Numbered from the stretch's first letter, positions 31,544 through 39,335 are shown. The stretch: 39,447 nt of DNA from an uncultured Bacteroidales bacterium (GCA_905233745.1 CAJODA010000013.1:1-39447); one strand, 5' to 3'. Program-made: numbers and translations. The notes: generated by a model from the sequence alone, not told the origin.

Positions 31544-32200
31544 ATGAAGTTTCACGAGGCAGGTCGGGTCAGTATTTCTGTTTGCATCCTGGTAACTATT
31601 CTCCTCACTCTCTTTTACGTGCTGTTTCTGGCAAATCTGTGGTGGGTGAACCTTGCTTTTTATGCGGTTATGTTGGTGGTTGCCGCCATCGTTATCCGTT
31701 TCTTCAGGATCCCATACAGAATCATCAACAAGGTGGAAAACGGGGTGCTTGCCCCGGCTGATGGAACAATCCTGACGGTTGGTCCGGCCTTCGAGTATGA
31801 GTATTTCAAGGATGAACGTATCAAGATTTCCATCTTCATGTCCATCAACAATGTGCATGTGAACAGCTACCCGATTGACGGAACTATCGAATACATCGCC
31901 TACCATCCTGGCAAATATCTGGTGGCGAAACGCCCGAAATCCTCTGTGGATAACGAACACAACACGATAGTGGTGTCTAAAGACGACCACCATAAGGTGC
32001 TGTTTCGCCAGATCGCCGGTTTCGTGGCCCGCCGTATCATCAGTTATCCGGAGGTCGGTGATGCCGTCGCCCAGGGCGAAGAAGTCGGCATGATCAAGTT
32101 CGGGTCCCGTGTGGATGTTTTCCTGCCTCTCGATAGCCAGGTGGTGGTCAAAAAGGGCGACAAGGTAATGTCGAAGAAAACCGTGCTGGCATACTTTTAG
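31544..32200 (+). CDS. psd: Phosphatidylserine decarboxylase (short type)
   Basis: A 218-residue pyruvoyl-dependent enzyme that makes phosphatidylethanolamine from phosphatidylserine at the inner membrane. Two membrane segments open it (about residues 10-30 and 34-54). APADGTILTVG and FMSINNVHVNSYPIDG are conserved. The self-cleavage site is FGSRVD at 186-191 (cut expected between G187 and S188, Ser becoming the pyruvoyl group). The size fits the short, archaeal-like PSD form. It lies 10 bases after the lipoprotein gene and 6 bases before the glycosyltransferase ATG. Confidence 0.95.
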   Translation: MKFHEAGRVSISVCILVTILLTLFYVLFLANLWWVNLAFYAVMLVVAAIVIRFFRIPYRIINKVENGVLAPADGTILTVGPAFEYEYFKDERIKISIFMSINNVHVNSYPIDGTIEYIAYHPGKYLVAKRPKSSVDNEHNTIVVSKDDHHKVLFRQIAGFVARRIISYPEVGDAVAQGEEVGMIKFGSRVDVFLPLDSQVVVKKGDKVMSKKTVLAYF

Positions 32201-32206
32201 TGCGTG

Positions 32207-34165
32207 ATGAAACTGAGTGTTATCATAGTCAACTATAATGTGGAACACTTTTTGGAGCAAGCGTTGAACTCCGTTTTCAAGGCCCTCCGGAATGTGGATG
32301 GGGAGGTGTTTGTGGTGGACAACAACTCCGCTGACGGTTCGTTGGCCATGATGGCGTCCAAGTTTCCTCAAGTGAAGGTTATCGCCAATAAGGACAATGT
32401 GGGTTTTGCGAAAGCCAACAACCAGGCTATCCGTTTGTCCCAAGGCGAATATGTACTGCTGCTGAACCCTGACACTGTGGTGGAGGAGGATACCTTCGAG
32501 AAGTGCATTCGCTTTATGGATGAGACCCCTGATGCGGGCGGCCTGGGTGTGAAGATGGTTAACGGCAAGGGCGAATTCCTGCCCGAATCGAAACGCGGTA
32601 TCCCGCTTCCTTCGGTGGCCTTCTATAAGCTGTTCGGCTTGTCCAAACTGTTTCCCCACTCCCGGAAATTCGGCTCCTACCACCTCACTTATCTCAGTAA
32701 CGATGAAATCCATTCCGTAGAAGTGCTCGCCGGAGCCTTCATGATGCTGCGCAAAAGCGTGCTGGACGAGATTGGACTGCTGGATGAGGACTACTTTATG
32801 TATGGTGAGGATATAGACCTTTCGTACCGTATCCTCAAAGGCGGATATAAGAACTATTATTTCCCCGAAACCCGGATTATCCACTACAAGGGCGAAAGTA
32901 CCAAGACGGGAAGCCTGAACTATGTGCATGTCTTCTATAAGGCTATGCAGATATTTGCCAGGAAGCATTTCTCCCAAAAGAACGCCAAGATATATAACGC
33001 GCTCATCAACTGCGCGATTTGGTTCCGGGCATCGCTGGCTGCCCTGAAGCGCATTTTCAGCACACTGCTGTTGCCGCTAATTGACTTCATCTTCATATAT
33101 GCCGGCATCTTTGTGCTGTCACGTTACTGGGACCTTAATATACTGGCTTCACGTCACAGCTTCTTCCCCAAGTCATACTATTATCTGGTCATACCTGCAT
33201 ATATCCTGGTTTGGCTGGTCTCCATTGCCTGCTGCAAAGGATACCGGAAACCCATAAGGCTCGCCAACGTGAACAAAGGCATCTTGATCGGCACGGTGCT
33301 CATCCTGCTGGTCTATGCTTTGCTGCCGGAAACATTGCGCTTCTCTCGTGCAGTTGTGCTGCTAGGTAGCATGTGGACCGTCATCATTGTGAACCTTATA
33401 CGCTATGTTATTGGCCGGTTGCATATCAAAGGCACGGCTCTTGCCGGGGAGGACCGCCGTCGGGTAGCCGTTATTGGCGCCCCGGACGAGGCACGCCGCG
33501 TGCTTGACATGATGCGGATGACAGATGCGAAGTGCGAATTCTCAGGCATTATAACACTGGAGGGCCAGTCCGATGTCACCTCGCCATATATTGGCTGCGT
33601 AGACCATGTTTCGGACCTTATTCCGCTCTATCACCTCAACGAGATTGTGTTCTGTGCCCGGGACCTCTCTTCCGAACAGATTATAGACTGGATGGGACGC
33701 CTCCAATCGTTTCAGGTGGAGTATAAGATTGCACCGGAAAACAGCGCCGCGGTTATCGGCAGCAATTCTATTTTCTCTTCCGATGACATGTACACCATTC
33801 CAGTGCATTCCATCCTGCAAAAGGAAAACCGGCGCAGCAAGCGGGCTTTTGATCTTTGCAGCTCTTTGGTTTTGTTGCTGCTGTTGCCGGTGGATATCTG
33901 GTTTGTGAACGGGAAATGCGGTTTTGTCCGCAATATTTTCCAAGTGCTTGCCGGCAAGAAGAGCTGGGTGGGCTGTCGGTTGCAGGAGTACCCACTGCTG
34001 CGCCCCGGAGTGCTTCACCCTGTCGATGCTTTCAGCAGCCACACCTTCTCTGAAGAAATGGTTGCCCTGGCCGAACGTTTATATACCCAAGACTATAAAG
34101 TGAAAGTGGATGTGATGACGATGACGAAGGGATTCCGATTGCTTGGACGGAACGATGAACGATGA
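32207..34165 (+). CDS. Glycosyltransferase family 2 fused to a polyprenyl-phosphate sugar transferase-like membrane module
   Basis: A 652-residue protein from ATG 32207 (GTG 32204 possible). Residues 1 to about 290 are a GT2 (rhamnosyltransferase-like) domain: KLSVIIVNYNVEHFLEQALN, VVDNNSADGS, LLLNPDTVVEEDTF with the D-x-D-like site, and MYGEDIDLSYRILKGGYKNY. Four or five membrane segments follow (about 290-410), then a nucleotide-binding-like fold (RRRVAVIGAPDEARRVLDMM). A tail with RRSKRAFDLCSSLVLLLLLP recalls the start of WcaJ/PglC-type phosphosugar transferases, but the catalytic part after the hairpin helix is reduced to KKSWVGCRLQEYPLLRPGVL. The C-terminal transferase is therefore probably inactive, possibly an anchor. 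The last codons are formed by a tandem repeat. Confidence 0.87.
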   Translation: MKLSVIIVNYNVEHFLEQALNSVFKALRNVDGEVFVVDNNSADGSLAMMASKFPQVKVIANKDNVGFAKANNQAIRLSQGEYVLLLNPDTVVEEDTFEKCIRFMDETPDAGGLGVKMVNGKGEFLPESKRGIPLPSVAFYKLFGLSKLFPHSRKFGSYHLTYLSNDEIHSVEVLAGAFMMLRKSVLDEIGLLDEDYFMYGEDIDLSYRILKGGYKNYYFPETRIIHYKGESTKTGSLNYVHVFYKAMQIFARKHFSQKNAKIYNALINCAIWFRASLAALKRIFSTLLLPLIDFIFIYAGIFVLSRYWDLNILASRHSFFPKSYYYLVIPAYILVWLVSIACCKGYRKPIRLANVNKGILIGTVLILLVYALLPETLRFSRAVVLLGSMWTVIIVNLIRYVIGRLHIKGTALAGEDRRRVAVIGAPDEARRVLDMMRMTDAKCEFSGIITLEGQSDVTSPYIGCVDHVSDLIPLYHLNEIVFCARDLSSEQIIDWMGRLQSFQVEYKIAPENSAAVIGSNSIFSSDDMYTIPVHSILQKENRRSKRAFDLCSSLVLLLLLPVDIWFVNGKCGFVRNIFQVLAGKKSWVGCRLQEYPLLRPGVLHPVDAFSSHTFSEEMVALAERLYTQDYKVKVDVMTMTKGFRLLGRNDER

Positions 34166-34181
34166 ACGATGAACGATGAAC
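34150..34181. repeat. Heptanucleotide repeat (GAACGAT)4 across the glycosyltransferase stop codon
   Basis: Four perfect GAACGAT units plus GAAC. The TGA stop at 34163-34165 is made by the junction of units, so the C-terminal residues NDER and the stop both depend on repeat register. Confidence 0.9.
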
Positions 34182-34255
34182 GGGGAACGACATTCGCTAA
34201 TCGCTCCTCGGTACTCGCTAAACGATATAAGTACGAACATTTTAACTGCAAAACT

Positions 34256-35887
34256 ATGAATTTTATTGAGCAAATTATCGAGGAAGACATTCAGAACCGG
34301 AAAAATGATGCCAAAGTACACACGCGTTTTCCGCCGGAGCCGAATGGTTATCTGCATATAGGCCACGCCAAGTCCATCTGCCTGAACTTCGGTATGGCGA
34401 AGAAATACAATGGCAAGTGCAACTTGCGTTTCGATGACACCAATCCGGTGAAAGAGGACACTGAATATGTGGACTCCATCCGTGAGGATATCAACTGGCT
34501 TGGTTTCCAATGGGCGGAGGAGCACTATGCCTCCGATTATTTCGACCAACTCTACCTGTGGGCAGAGCAGCTGATTACAGAGGGGCTTGCGTATGTGGAT
34601 GACCAGACACAGGAGGAGATCAGCAAGGGCAGGGGAGTGCCCACCGCACCGGGTGTGGAGAGCCCCTACCGCAACCGCACCGTGGAGGAGAACCTCGACT
34701 TGTTCCGTCGCATGCGCGCGGGCGAGTTCCCCGACGGCAGTCGCGTGCTGCGCGCCAAGATTGACATGGCGTCACCCAACATGCACTTCCGCGATCCCAT
34801 CATGTACCGCATTCTCCATGCCACTCACCACCGCACCGGCGACAAGTGGTGCATCTATCCGATGTATGACTTTGCGCACGGCCAGAGCGACTCCATTGAA
34901 GGCATCACTCATTCCATCTGCACGCTGGAGTTCGAAGTGCACCGCCCGCTTTACGACTGGTTCTGCGAAGCGCTGCGCATCCATCATCCCCAACAGATTG
35001 AGTTCGCACGGTTGAACCTTAACTATACGATTATGAGCAAGCGCAAACTGCTGCAATTGGTGAAGGAGAACTATGTGAACGGTTGGGACGATCCCCGTAT
35101 GCCCACCATCTGCGGTCTGCGCCGCCGTGGCTATACGCCTGCCGCCATCCGCAACTTTGCCGAGACCGTCGGCGTGGCCAAGCGCGACAATATCATCGAC
35201 GTCTCCCTGCTGGAGTTCTGTGCCCGCGAGGACCTCAACAAGACCGCTATCCGTACGATGGCCGTGCTGGATCCTGTGAAGCTCATCATAGACAACTACC
35301 CGGAAGATCAGGTGGAGGAGATGGATGCTGTGAACAATCCCGAGGATCCTGAGGCTGGCACGCGCAAGGTGCCCTTCTCCAAGGAACTCTGGATCGAACG
35401 CGCCGATTTCCGCGAGAATGCCGACAAGAAGTTCTACCGCCTCACCATTGACCGCGAGGTGCGCCTGAAATATGCCTATATCATCAAATGTACCCATGTG
35501 GTGAAGGATGATGCCGGCAATATCACCGAGATTCACTGTACATACGATCCGATGACCAAGAGCGGCATGCCCGACAGCAACCGCAAGGTGAAGGCCACCA
35601 TCCATTGGGCTTCCGTGAAACATGCCAAGAAGGCCGAAATACGCCTCTTCGACCGCCTGTTCAGCGTGCCCGATCCTGACAACTGCGAAGAGGGACAGAC
35701 CTTCCTCGACCATCTCAATCCCGATTCCCTGATTGTTCAGGAGGGCTGGATTGAGCCGTCACTCAACTTGGAGAAGGCCATGGCCATCAAACACTTCCAG
35801 TTCGAGCGTTTGGGCTATTTCTACGCCGACCCCGACTCCACGGAAGAGATGCTGGTGTTTAATAAAACGGTAAGTCTTAAACAGTAA
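34256..35887 (+). CDS. glnS: Glutaminyl-tRNA synthetase
   Basis: A 543-residue class I tRNA synthetase that charges tRNA-Gln. The HIGH motif is at residues 34-37 ([12 protein letters not shown]) and the KMSKS-type loop is IMSKRK (from residue 259). [44 protein letters not shown] and [14 protein letters not shown] are GlnRS-specific, and the C-terminal anticodon-binding domain is complete (FNKTVSLKQ end). ATG 34256 is the family start; the in-frame extension to 34169 runs through the tandem-repeat spacer and is not natural. The presence of GlnRS means Gln-tRNA need not be made by GatCAB in this organism. Confidence 0.96.
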   Translation: MNFIEQIIEEDIQNRKNDAKVHTRFPPEPNGYLHIGHAKSICLNFGMAKKYNGKCNLRFDDTNPVKEDTEYVDSIREDINWLGFQWAEEHYASDYFDQLYLWAEQLITEGLAYVDDQTQEEISKGRGVPTAPGVESPYRNRTVEENLDLFRRMRAGEFPDGSRVLRAKIDMASPNMHFRDPIMYRILHATHHRTGDKWCIYPMYDFAHGQSDSIEGITHSICTLEFEVHRPLYDWFCEALRIHHPQQIEFARLNLNYTIMSKRKLLQLVKENYVNGWDDPRMPTICGLRRRGYTPAAIRNFAETVGVAKRDNIIDVSLLEFCAREDLNKTAIRTMAVLDPVKLIIDNYPEDQVEEMDAVNNPEDPEAGTRKVPFSKELWIERADFRENADKKFYRLTIDREVRLKYAYIIKCTHVVKDDAGNITEIHCTYDPMTKSGMPDSNRKVKATIHWASVKHAKKAEIRLFDRLFSVPDPDNCEEGQTFLDHLNPDSLIVQEGWIEPSLNLEKAMAIKHFQFERLGYFYADPDSTEEMLVFNKTVSLKQ

Positions 35888-35993
35888 AGTTCAAAGTGCA
35901 AATTTCAAAAGAACTTTATAAACTTTAAGAACCTCACGACCTTTAAGAATCCCACCTCATTTACACTGTACCTTTTTACCAACTTCACCTTTC
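35888..35993. repeat. Spacer with short AAGTTCAAA- and TTAAGAA-type near-repeats
   Basis: Contains AAGTTCAAAGTGCAAATTTC, two ACTTTAAGAA/CCTTTAAGAA units and CACCTCATTTACACTGTACC, which resembles the CCCATTCACC family. No promoter motif is seen. Confidence 0.5.
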
Positions 35994-36413
35994 ATGCATT
36001 GCCTCACTGATTACGATACCAAAATCCTCATCGCCTTCAACATGAGTTTGCAGGGCGACAAGAAGTTCAGTGAGTTTTTGATGCAAAACGGATTCCCGGA
36101 GTTGGAGGCGTTGGCGGAGGCCATCCATTCCAACATTCAGGCGTTGGAGTGGTTGGCCAAGAACGGTTATCCGGAGTTTGCGGTGCTTAGCAATGCCATC
36201 GACGACGAGCCGGAGGCCATCGAGTGGTTGCAGAAGTACCATTGTGACTTTCTCTCCAAGTTTGCCGCTGCCTGCCGCAAGGACCCACGGGCCATGAAGT
36301 GGTTCGCAGACAATGATTTGAAGTTGTTCGTCATGATGATCGCCAACATCCAGAATATTTTGATGTACCAGTCGTGGGATTCTTCGGACATCCACAAGTT
36401 CCGCCGCTCGTGA
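35994..36413 (+). CDS. Small helical protein of four exact 25-residue repeats
   Basis: A 139-residue cytosolic-looking protein that I do not recognise. Residues 25-124 divide without gaps into four units of 25: FSEFLMQNGF..., ALEWLAKNGY..., AIEWLQKYHC..., AMKWFADNDL.... In each unit position 4 is Trp or Phe, position 5 is Leu or Phe, positions 13 and 16 are Leu, Phe, Val-like or Met, and positions 17-20 are small or aliphatic, so each unit is probably one or two short helices of a solenoid. The first 24 residues may be a decayed fifth unit and the last 15 are a polar tail. No signal peptide or membrane segment. It lies between glnS and an M50-like protease. Confidence 0.75.
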   Translation: MHCLTDYDTKILIAFNMSLQGDKKFSEFLMQNGFPELEALAEAIHSNIQALEWLAKNGYPEFAVLSNAIDDEPEAIEWLQKYHCDFLSKFAAACRKDPRAMKWFADNDLKLFVMMIANIQNILMYQSWDSSDIHKFRRS

Positions 36414-36485
36414 TGGATGGGTACATGAGGCAAAAAGGGAACATGTGGCGCAAGAGGTGATGATGCAGAGTTCTCTTGGCTCCAG

Positions 36486-36530
36486 GTTCATAGTCATAGT
36501 TCATAGTCATAGTTATAGTCATAGTTCATC
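36486..36530. repeat. 13-bp tandem repeat GTTCATAGTCATA
   Basis: Three near-perfect units plus a partial one (one copy lacks a base), immediately upstream of ATG 36541. An in-frame extension of the protease gene through it would give an artificial His-Ser run. Confidence 0.85.
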
Positions 36531-36540
36531 ATCCAGTCCC

Positions 36541-37194
36541 ATGTCGGGGAATATCATATTGATTGTTTTTGTTGTGGTTGCCTTGCTCCTGCCGCGGATT
36601 CCGGTGGTGGGCAAGTTCTTCAATATCATCAACACAGGGTTGCACGAGTTGGGACATGCTCTGACGGCGTTGTTTGTGGGCGGGGAGGTGCATAAGATTG
36701 AGCTTTTTAAAGACACATCGGGCACCACGGTGACGCAGACCAAGCATAAGTGGCAGGCTGTTTTGGTGTCGTTGGCGGGTTACCCGTTTGCCGCTTCTGT
36801 GGCGTGGCTGGCCTTTTATCTCGTACAGAACGGAGGATCAACAGGGTTGTTGGCAGGTCTGTCCGTGCTGTTTGTGGTTATGCTGGTAATGTGGATACGC
36901 AATTGGTATGGTGCCTTGTGGGTGCTTCTGTTCTGTGCCATTAACGTTTTCCTGATTTACTATGACAATGCTGAGTTCATCCGATACACTGCCATGTTTT
37001 ATGCCGTGATGATACTCACGGAATCTGTGGTGTCCTCGGTCGTCTTGGTGGTGTTATCATTTAAGGATTCGTCGCGCGCGGGGGATGCCACCAATTTGGA
37101 GAAAATCACGCATGTTCCGGCTGCAATATGGAGCCTCCTGTTTCTGGCGTACACCTTATGGGTGGTGTATCGGGTAGTGGTGATGGTGATGTGA
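36541..37194 (+). CDS. M50-like membrane zinc protease
   Basis: A 217-residue integral membrane protein from ATG 36541. The zinc-binding motif HELGH is at 35-39, inside NTGLHELGHALTALFVGGEV, as in M50B-type site-2 proteases that cut within membranes. Hydrophobic segments: about 3-22, 70-90, 100-118, 120-140, 143-170 and 195-215. LVSLAGYPFAASVAWLAFYL fits the second conserved helix of such proteins, but the second metal ligand motif (usually NxxPxxxLDGG) is not evident, so proteolytic function is inferred from HExxH only. Substrate unknown. The longer frame from 36445 runs through tandem repeats and is rejected. Confidence 0.8.
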   Translation: MSGNIILIVFVVVALLLPRIPVVGKFFNIINTGLHELGHALTALFVGGEVHKIELFKDTSGTTVTQTKHKWQAVLVSLAGYPFAASVAWLAFYLVQNGGSTGLLAGLSVLFVVMLVMWIRNWYGALWVLLFCAINVFLIYYDNAEFIRYTAMFYAVMILTESVVSSVVLVVLSFKDSSRAGDATNLEKITHVPAAIWSLLFLAYTLWVVYRVVVMVM

Positions 37195-37195
37195 A

Positions 37196-37246
37196 GGGAG
37201 AAGGGTGAACGGTGAAAGGTGAACGGTGAACGGTGAAGGGTGAATG
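37196..37246. repeat. Tandem GGTGAACG/GGTGAAAG repeats after the M50-like gene
   Basis: About six 8- to 9-base units beginning GGTGAA, of the same family as at 17643-17840. Confidence 0.75.
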
Positions 37247-37352
37247 GGGTTAACGTTGGGGGTTCCGCCGCCGGTGGCGGCGGAATGGTGGTGGGGTTTC
37301 GCTCAGCGCTGCGCGTTTCGCGGAATGGTGCCTGGCAGGCCGTAGGTCTGCC
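37247..37352. repeat. 106-bp REP-like element, copy A
   Basis: Starts GGGTTAACGTTGGGGGTTCC. It holds a perfect hairpin TTCCGCCGCC-GGT-GGCGGCGGAA (37263-37285), a CGCTCAGCGCTGCGCG block, TTTCGCGGAATGGTG, and a hairpin GGCAGGCC-GTA-GGTCTGCC at the end. It is nearly identical to copy B. Confidence 0.88.
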
Positions 37353-37366
37353 GTCATTTTGAATTA

Positions 37367-37389
37367 GGGTTAACGTTGGGGGTTCCGCT
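37367..37389. repeat. Truncated copy of the REP-like element
   Basis: GGGTTAACGTTGGGGGTTCC followed by GC, then unrelated sequence; it matches the first 22 bases of copies A and B. Confidence 0.8.
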
Positions 37390-37404
37390 GCTTGCAAGAT
37401 TACG

Positions 37405-37510
37405 GGGTTAACCTTGGGGGTTCCGCCGCCGGTGGCGGCGGAATGGTGAGTGGGTTTCGCTCAGCGCTGCGCGTTTCGCGGAATGGTGCCTGGCAGGCCG
37501 TAGGTCTGCC
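37405..37510. repeat. 106-bp REP-like element, copy B
   Basis: Same length and order as copy A, direct orientation, differing at only a few bases (GTTAACC for GTTAACG; AATGGTGAGTGGG for AATGGTGGTGGGG). Confidence 0.88.
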
Positions 37511-37936
37511 TGTATCGGTAGCCGGGGGTGTTAACCCCCGGGATGGATGGTGCGGTGGAAAATGGTCGCGGCGCGTGTGATGTTTGCGTCGGGGCAAAAT
37601 GCGTGCCGCCGCGAAATGGTAACATGGGAATTGAAGAAATCGTATATTTGCACCGTTGTTATGCTGAAAAGCGGACAACGGTTTTTTTATTGAAAAGAAA
37701 GCGCATTTTCGCTTATCCGTCTCGGTAAACCTGGACAGTTTAAATGTTAGTACGGATATCGGAAATCAAGCTTGCCTATGAGGTGTTTAATTGCCGAACA
37801 GGTGGGGCTTGTACTTCAGTATCTTACTAACAGGGAGTCCAGCCCTACCGGGAGGGTGCTGTCGGATAACGGCTCCACTTTCTTTGTGCTTTGTTCGCTA
37901 TGAACGGAATTATTGACAGTTAAACACAAATAGAAG
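37511..37936. other. Gene-poor spacer with a palindrome, a promoter motif and a hairpin
   Basis: CCGGGGGT-GTTA-ACCCCCGG forms an 8-base stem at 37522-37541. TATATTTG at 37643-37650 fits the -7 motif, and CCGTTGT/ACAACGG (37653-37681) followed by seven T looks like a terminator right after it. From 37690 to 37936 I see no gene. A 28-codon frame from ATG 37745 and a 63-codon minus-strand frame (37816-38007) have nothing to support them. Confidence 0.5.
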
Positions 37937-38494
37937 ATGAAAAAGATTGTTTGTTTTTTGCTCATGACCATCATTGTCATGGCATCGGTTTTAGCACAGA
38001 CCGTCACACTGACGTTTACCGCACAGGATGCGGGCAGCCATTATGTGCAGCTTAATCGCGTTGTTATATCAAATCTGACCAAGAACTGGCAGGAAACCAT
38101 TTGTTGGCCCGATACGGTTTTGGTTATGCAGAACGGCGTGGGCGTTGTCAACTATAAAGAAGAAGTTGGTTTTTCGCTGTCTCAGAACAATCCAAACCCA
38201 TTCAGCACCAGCACCGAGGTGTGTCTGACGGTGGTGGAGGATGGCAGTGTGCGTTTGCAGATTGCGGATGCGAACGGTCGCATGGTGGAGGCGCGGAATC
38301 TCGTTGACCCGCGCCCCGGCACGCACCAGTTCCGCATATCCCTCGCTACCGCAGGCACCTATGTGGTGTCGGCTAGCCAGAACGGGAAAACGTCTTCTAT
38401 CAAAATGGTGTGCAACGGGGGAGGTGGAACCATATCTCGGCGAGAAGAATGCCATCACATACGTGTTGAAATCGAATACAACAAACCCGTTTGA
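37937..38494 (+). CDS. N-terminal portion of a FISUMP surface protein (frameshifted)
   Basis: Signal peptide (KK front, hydrophobic core, ASVLA before QTVTLTF), a beta domain to about residue 75, then a T9SS/FlgD-like Ig module at about 78-160 (SLSQNNPNPFSTSTEV, VRLQIADANGRMVEA, AGTYVVSASQNGKTSSIKMV). After VCNG the frame leaves the natural protein at a GGGGG tract (38417-38421) and ends in about 24 unrelated residues. Removing one G joins it to the 38418-39314 frame, giving a 458-residue protein. It is unusual that the sorting-domain-like module sits in the middle, not at the C-terminus. Confidence 0.78.
   Translation: MKKIVCFLLMTIIVMASVLAQTVTLTFTAQDAGSHYVQLNRVVISNLTKNWQETICWPDTVLVMQNGVGVVNYKEEVGFSLSQNNPNPFSTSTEVCLTVVEDGSVRLQIADANGRMVEARNLVDPRPGTHQFRISLATAGTYVVSASQNGKTSSIKMVCNGGGGTISRREECHHIRVEIEYNKPV
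38417..38421. repeat. G5 tract at the FISUMP frameshift
   Basis: GGGGG followed by AGG. The two parts of the gene are in frames that differ by one base here. It is short for a phase-variable tract, so an assembly error or fixed mutation is also possible. Confidence 0.7.
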
Positions 38495-39314
38495 TTTCGG
38501 CGATATGATGGAGTATGTTGGGTATGCAACGATTAATGGCATGGAAGCGGAGAGCGAGTATATCACGCAGGCACAAGACTCCTCTCAGGCGTTTGTGATG
38601 CAGTTTGCCGAGAATCAGGTATCATTTCAAGACGGCCAGCCATGTCCTGGTGTTTCCACTGTGACGGACTGGGATGGTAATACCTACAATACGGTTCAGA
38701 TTGGCAACCAGTGCTGGATGAAGGAGAATTTGAGGACTACGCACTACGCCGATGGCACCAGTATCGTACTGGGTACCAGCTATAGTGACACTATTGCATA
38801 CCGCTATGACTACACCTCTTCAGATATTCCGCTTGAGCAGCGGGGTTACCTATACAACTGGCCCGCCGTGATGCATGGTATGAGCAGCAGTAGTTCCAAC
38901 CCCTCCATGGTGCAAGGCATCTGTCCCAATGGCTGGCACGTGCCGAGTGATGCGGAATGGACACAACTGACCAACTATGTGGGTAGCAACAGCCAATATC
39001 TGTGCGACAATAACAATTCATACATAGCTAAGTCATTAGCCGACACCACAGGGTGGTATGCTAGCCCATATACATGTGATGTGGGGAACAACCAAAGTAC
39101 CAACAACGCTACAGGCTTTAGTGCGTTGCCTGCGGGCAACTATGACGATATTGGTTACTGCAATTCCGGTCACTATGCCTACTTTTGGGGCTCTTCCGAC
39201 TTCTACAGTAGTTCGGGTGCTTACAGCTGTTTTTTCGGCCACGATTACGCCAATGTGATCTGGGGTGGCAGCAGTAAAGGCGATGGCTTTTCCGTTCGTT
39301 GCCTTCGCGATTAA
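38418..39314 (+). CDS. C-terminal portion of the FISUMP surface protein
   Basis: Reads EVEPYLGEKNAITYVLKSN after the tract, a linker domain with FGDMMEYVGYATINGMEAES, and then a complete FISUMP (Fibrobacter succinogenes major paralogous) domain from about 38661 to the end: VTDWDGNTYNTVQIGNQCWM, ENLRTTHYADGT, RGYLYNWPAVMHG, GICPNGWHVPSDAEWTQLTN, ATGFSALPAGNYDDIG and a FSVRCLRD end. FISUMP domains are exported, Trp/Gly-rich and probably adopt a formylglycine-enzyme-like or C-type-lectin-like fold; their role is not settled. An ATG at 38241 in this frame lies within the upstream fragment and gives unnatural Arg/Trp-rich sequence, so it is not the true start. A terminator follows. Confidence 0.85.
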   Translation, partial: GEVEPYLGEKNAITYVLKSNTTNPFDFGDMMEYVGYATINGMEAESEYITQAQDSSQAFVMQFAENQVSFQDGQPCPGVSTVTDWDGNTYNTVQIGNQCWMKENLRTTHYADGTSIVLGTSYSDTIAYRYDYTSSDIPLEQRGYLYNWPAVMHGMSSSSSNPSMVQGICPNGWHVPSDAEWTQLTNYVGSNSQYLCDNNNSYIAKSLADTTGWYASPYTCDVGNNQSTNNATGFSALPAGNYDDIGYCNSGHYAYFWGSSDFYSSSGAYSCFFGHDYANVIWGGSSKGDGFSVRCLRD

Positions 39315-39335
39315 GCAATGGACAGTGAACAGTTA

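Noticed and set aside
31541-32977. 478-codon open frame on the minus strand
   Set aside because: It runs antisense to psd and the GT2 domain, which have clear family motifs; its product is His/Gln-rich without any domain, as expected from the complement of a constrained gene.
34169-34255. N-terminal extension of glnS
   Set aside because: The extension is translated from the heptamer repeat and spacer; the GlnRS family start is MNFIEQ at 34256.
36445-36540. N-terminal extension of the M50-like protease
   Set aside because: His-Ser run encoded by the 13-bp tandem repeat; not natural protein.
37247-37510. Possible CRISPR array
   Set aside because: Only two long (106-bp) repeats and one truncated copy with internal hairpins; no regular spacers and no cas genes.
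37816-38007. 63-codon minus-strand frame overlapping the FISUMP signal peptide
   Set aside because: Antisense to a clear signal peptide and without upstream promoter or start context.
38241-38417. Upstream start for the FISUMP C-terminal fragment
   Set aside because: The Arg/Trp-rich sequence is an out-of-frame reading of the Ig-like module of the first fragment.
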